From contig JAADEV010000011.1 in NCBI GenBank assembly GCA_013153295.1, forward strand, positions 1-5,176: a stretch of 5,176 bases of DNA. The letters are read 5' to 3'. Below are positions 4,048 to 5,176 of this stretch, one piece after another (within the stretch, counting starts at the first letter, position 1; every line of letters starts with the position of its first letter). The notes below the pieces were generated by a model that saw only the letters and a program-made list of their open reading frames with translations, was not told the DNA's origin and searched no databases. The translations under genes and the position numbers were made by a program. The DNA comes from Aquificota bacterium (GTDB taxonomy: Bacteria > Aquificota > Aquificia > Aquificales > Hydrogenothermaceae).

Positions 4048-5176
4048 TCTTCCAATCTAACCTCCACACTAAGGCGGTGGGCTTCAAGTCCTTCTGCTGT
4101 GGCAAGCTGTCTTGCAGGTTTCTCAACCTTTTTAAACCCTTCTTTAGACACATATATTACAGAAGACCTTTTTATAAAGTCATAAACCCCAAGTGGCGAT
4201 GAAAACCTTGCCGACCCCCCTGTAGGTAGGACATGGTTTGGTCCAAGGACATAATCCCCAAGTGGCTCTGTTGCATACTGCCCTAAGAATATAGCCCCTG
4301 CGTGTTTAATCTTACCAAGTAGGCTAAAGGGGTCAGATGTTATTACCTCAAGGTGTTCCGGGGCTATGTAGTTTGATACCTCCACTGCCGTTTCAAGGTC
4401 ATCTACTATAAAGGCGTGTCCGTATGTGTCCAGTGATTTTCTGGCTATCTCTTCCCTTGAGAAACCTTTAAGTAGTTTGTTGTATAAAATATCCTTAACG
4501 GAGTAAGCTAAATCCCCATCTGTTGTAATAAGTATGGAAGCGGCAAGCTCGTCGTGTTCCGCCTGTGATAGCAAGTCAGCGGCAACCCATTCTGGTTTTG
4601 CTGTGCTGTCAGCGATAACAAGTATCTCCGATGGTCCTGCAATACTGTCTATATCCACATACCCGTAAACATTTTTCTTTGCCAATGCTACAAATATATT
4701 ACCGGGACCGACTATCTTATCCACTTTTTTTATACTTTCTGTCCCAAAGGAGAGGGAAGCTATAGCCTGTGCTCCTCCCACTTGGTAAACTGTGTCTATA
4801 CCACAGAGATACGCCGCCGCAAGGGTATACCTGTTAGGCTTTGGAGATGTTATTACTATCTCACCAACTCCTGCTACTATAGCTGGAACAGCATTCATAA
4901 GAACTGTTGATGGGTAAGCCGCCTTTCCCCCGGGGACATAAAGCCCTACCCTCTCCATAGGGATAACCTTCTGCCCCAGTATTATCCCCTCTTTTTCTTC
5001 TTTAAAAAAGGACTGTTCAACCTGTGCTTGATGGAACTCTTTGATACGGTTGTATGCAAACTGTAATGCTTCTTTTGTCTCCCTATCAAGGGAGTTAAAT
5101 GCCTTTTCTAATTCTTCAGGGGGGACTTTTATTGTTTCAGGTGTTAGCTTTACACCATCAAACTTCTCTGTATAGT
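4044..5176 (-). CDS. hisD: Histidinol dehydrogenase, N-terminus outside window
   Basis: Zn-dependent enzyme that makes the last two oxidations of histidine synthesis, L-histidinol to L-histidine with two NAD+. The frame is open from the right edge to the TGA at 4044-4046, giving about 376 residues of a family of about 430; some 50 N-terminal residues lie beyond base 5176. An ATG at 4956-4958 is internal: the codons before it (LGQKVIP, preceded by YTEKFDGVKLTPE near the edge) match the normal HisD N-terminal part. Visible motifs are VGLYVPGG with KAAYPS, VGPGN, the catalytic Q and H in SQAEHDEL (codons at 4563-4565 and 4554-4556), E-H in APEHLEV (4353-4358), D in GDYVLGPNH (4254-4256) and the last metal-ligand H in LEAHRL (4077-4079). 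All expected active-site residues in this part are intact. It is first in the visible operon hisD-ylxP-rbfA-sppA. Confidence 0.96.
   Translation of the reverse strand, partial: YTEKFDGVKLTPETIKVPPEELEKAFNSLDRETKEALQFAYNRIKEFHQAQVEQSFFKEEKEGIILGQKVIPMERVGLYVPGGKAAYPSTVLMNAVPAIVAGVGEIVITSPKPNRYTLAAAYLCGIDTVYQVGGAQAIASLSFGTESIKKVDKIVGPGNIFVALAKKNVYGYVDIDSIAGPSEILVIADSTAKPEWVAADLLSQAEHDELAASILITTDGDLAYSVKDILYNKLLKGFSREEIARKSLDTYGHAFIVDDLETAVEVSNYIAPEHLEVITSDPFSLLGKIKHAGAIFLGQYATEPLGDYVLGPNHVLPTGGSARFSSPLGVYDFIKRSSVIYVSKEGFKKVEKPARQLATAEGLEAHRLSVEVRLEE

Noticed and set aside
4956..4958. This ATG as the real start of hisD
   Set aside because: The 72 codons upstream are open to the window edge and match the normal HisD N-terminal part, so the Met is internal.

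Overview
The window looks like chromosome from a thermophilic, AT-rich, diderm bacterium, most likely of the Aquificota (Aquifex/Persephonella/Sulfurihydrogenibium side). Reasons: Arg is mostly AGG/AGA and Ile often ATA in all genes, genes are very tightly packed, an outer-membrane barrel protein is present, and the housekeeping proteins are short. The lineage is inferred from these features and from the protein families; no marker gene in the window fixes it.

Left part (1-2064), read on the minus strand: the first 175 codons of a UPF0324/YeiH-family membrane transporter (its C-terminal half lies beyond base 1), then a complete FadL/OmpP1-type outer-membrane channel gene with its own intrinsic terminator at 617-646. 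The 141-base gap at 1924-2064 is a divergent control region. It holds a strong fadL Shine-Dalgarno, two copies of a TATAC(A/T)GTATA palindrome (one imperfect), a TAAGGTT/AACCTTA dyad and a likely plus-strand promoter. A third palindrome copy lies just upstream of the transporter start.

Middle (2065-2531): a 42-residue plus-strand gene for a FeoB-associated-type Cys-rich single-pass membrane protein converges on an ErpA/IscA-type Fe-S carrier gene on the minus strand. The two genes share one TTAA that supplies both stop codons. A GC-rich hairpin inside the small gene is the best candidate for the carrier gene's terminator.

Right part (2600-5176): a compact minus-strand operon, in transcription order hisD (N-terminus beyond the right edge), ylxP (DUF503), rbfA and sppA. 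Junctions are a 4-base ATGA overlap, a 1-base TAATG overlap and a 12-base gap with the SD touching the previous stop. The genes cover the last two steps of histidine synthesis, 30S ribosome maturation and membrane signal-peptide degradation. The Fe-S carrier follows 68 bases later, probably with its own promoter inside the end of sppA.

I found no rRNA, tRNA, CRISPR array, insertion sequence or obvious mobile element, and no convincing wholly new multi-gene system. The most original items are the shared palindromes, the G8 tract inside the outer-membrane gene, and the overlapping iron/Fe-S gene pair.
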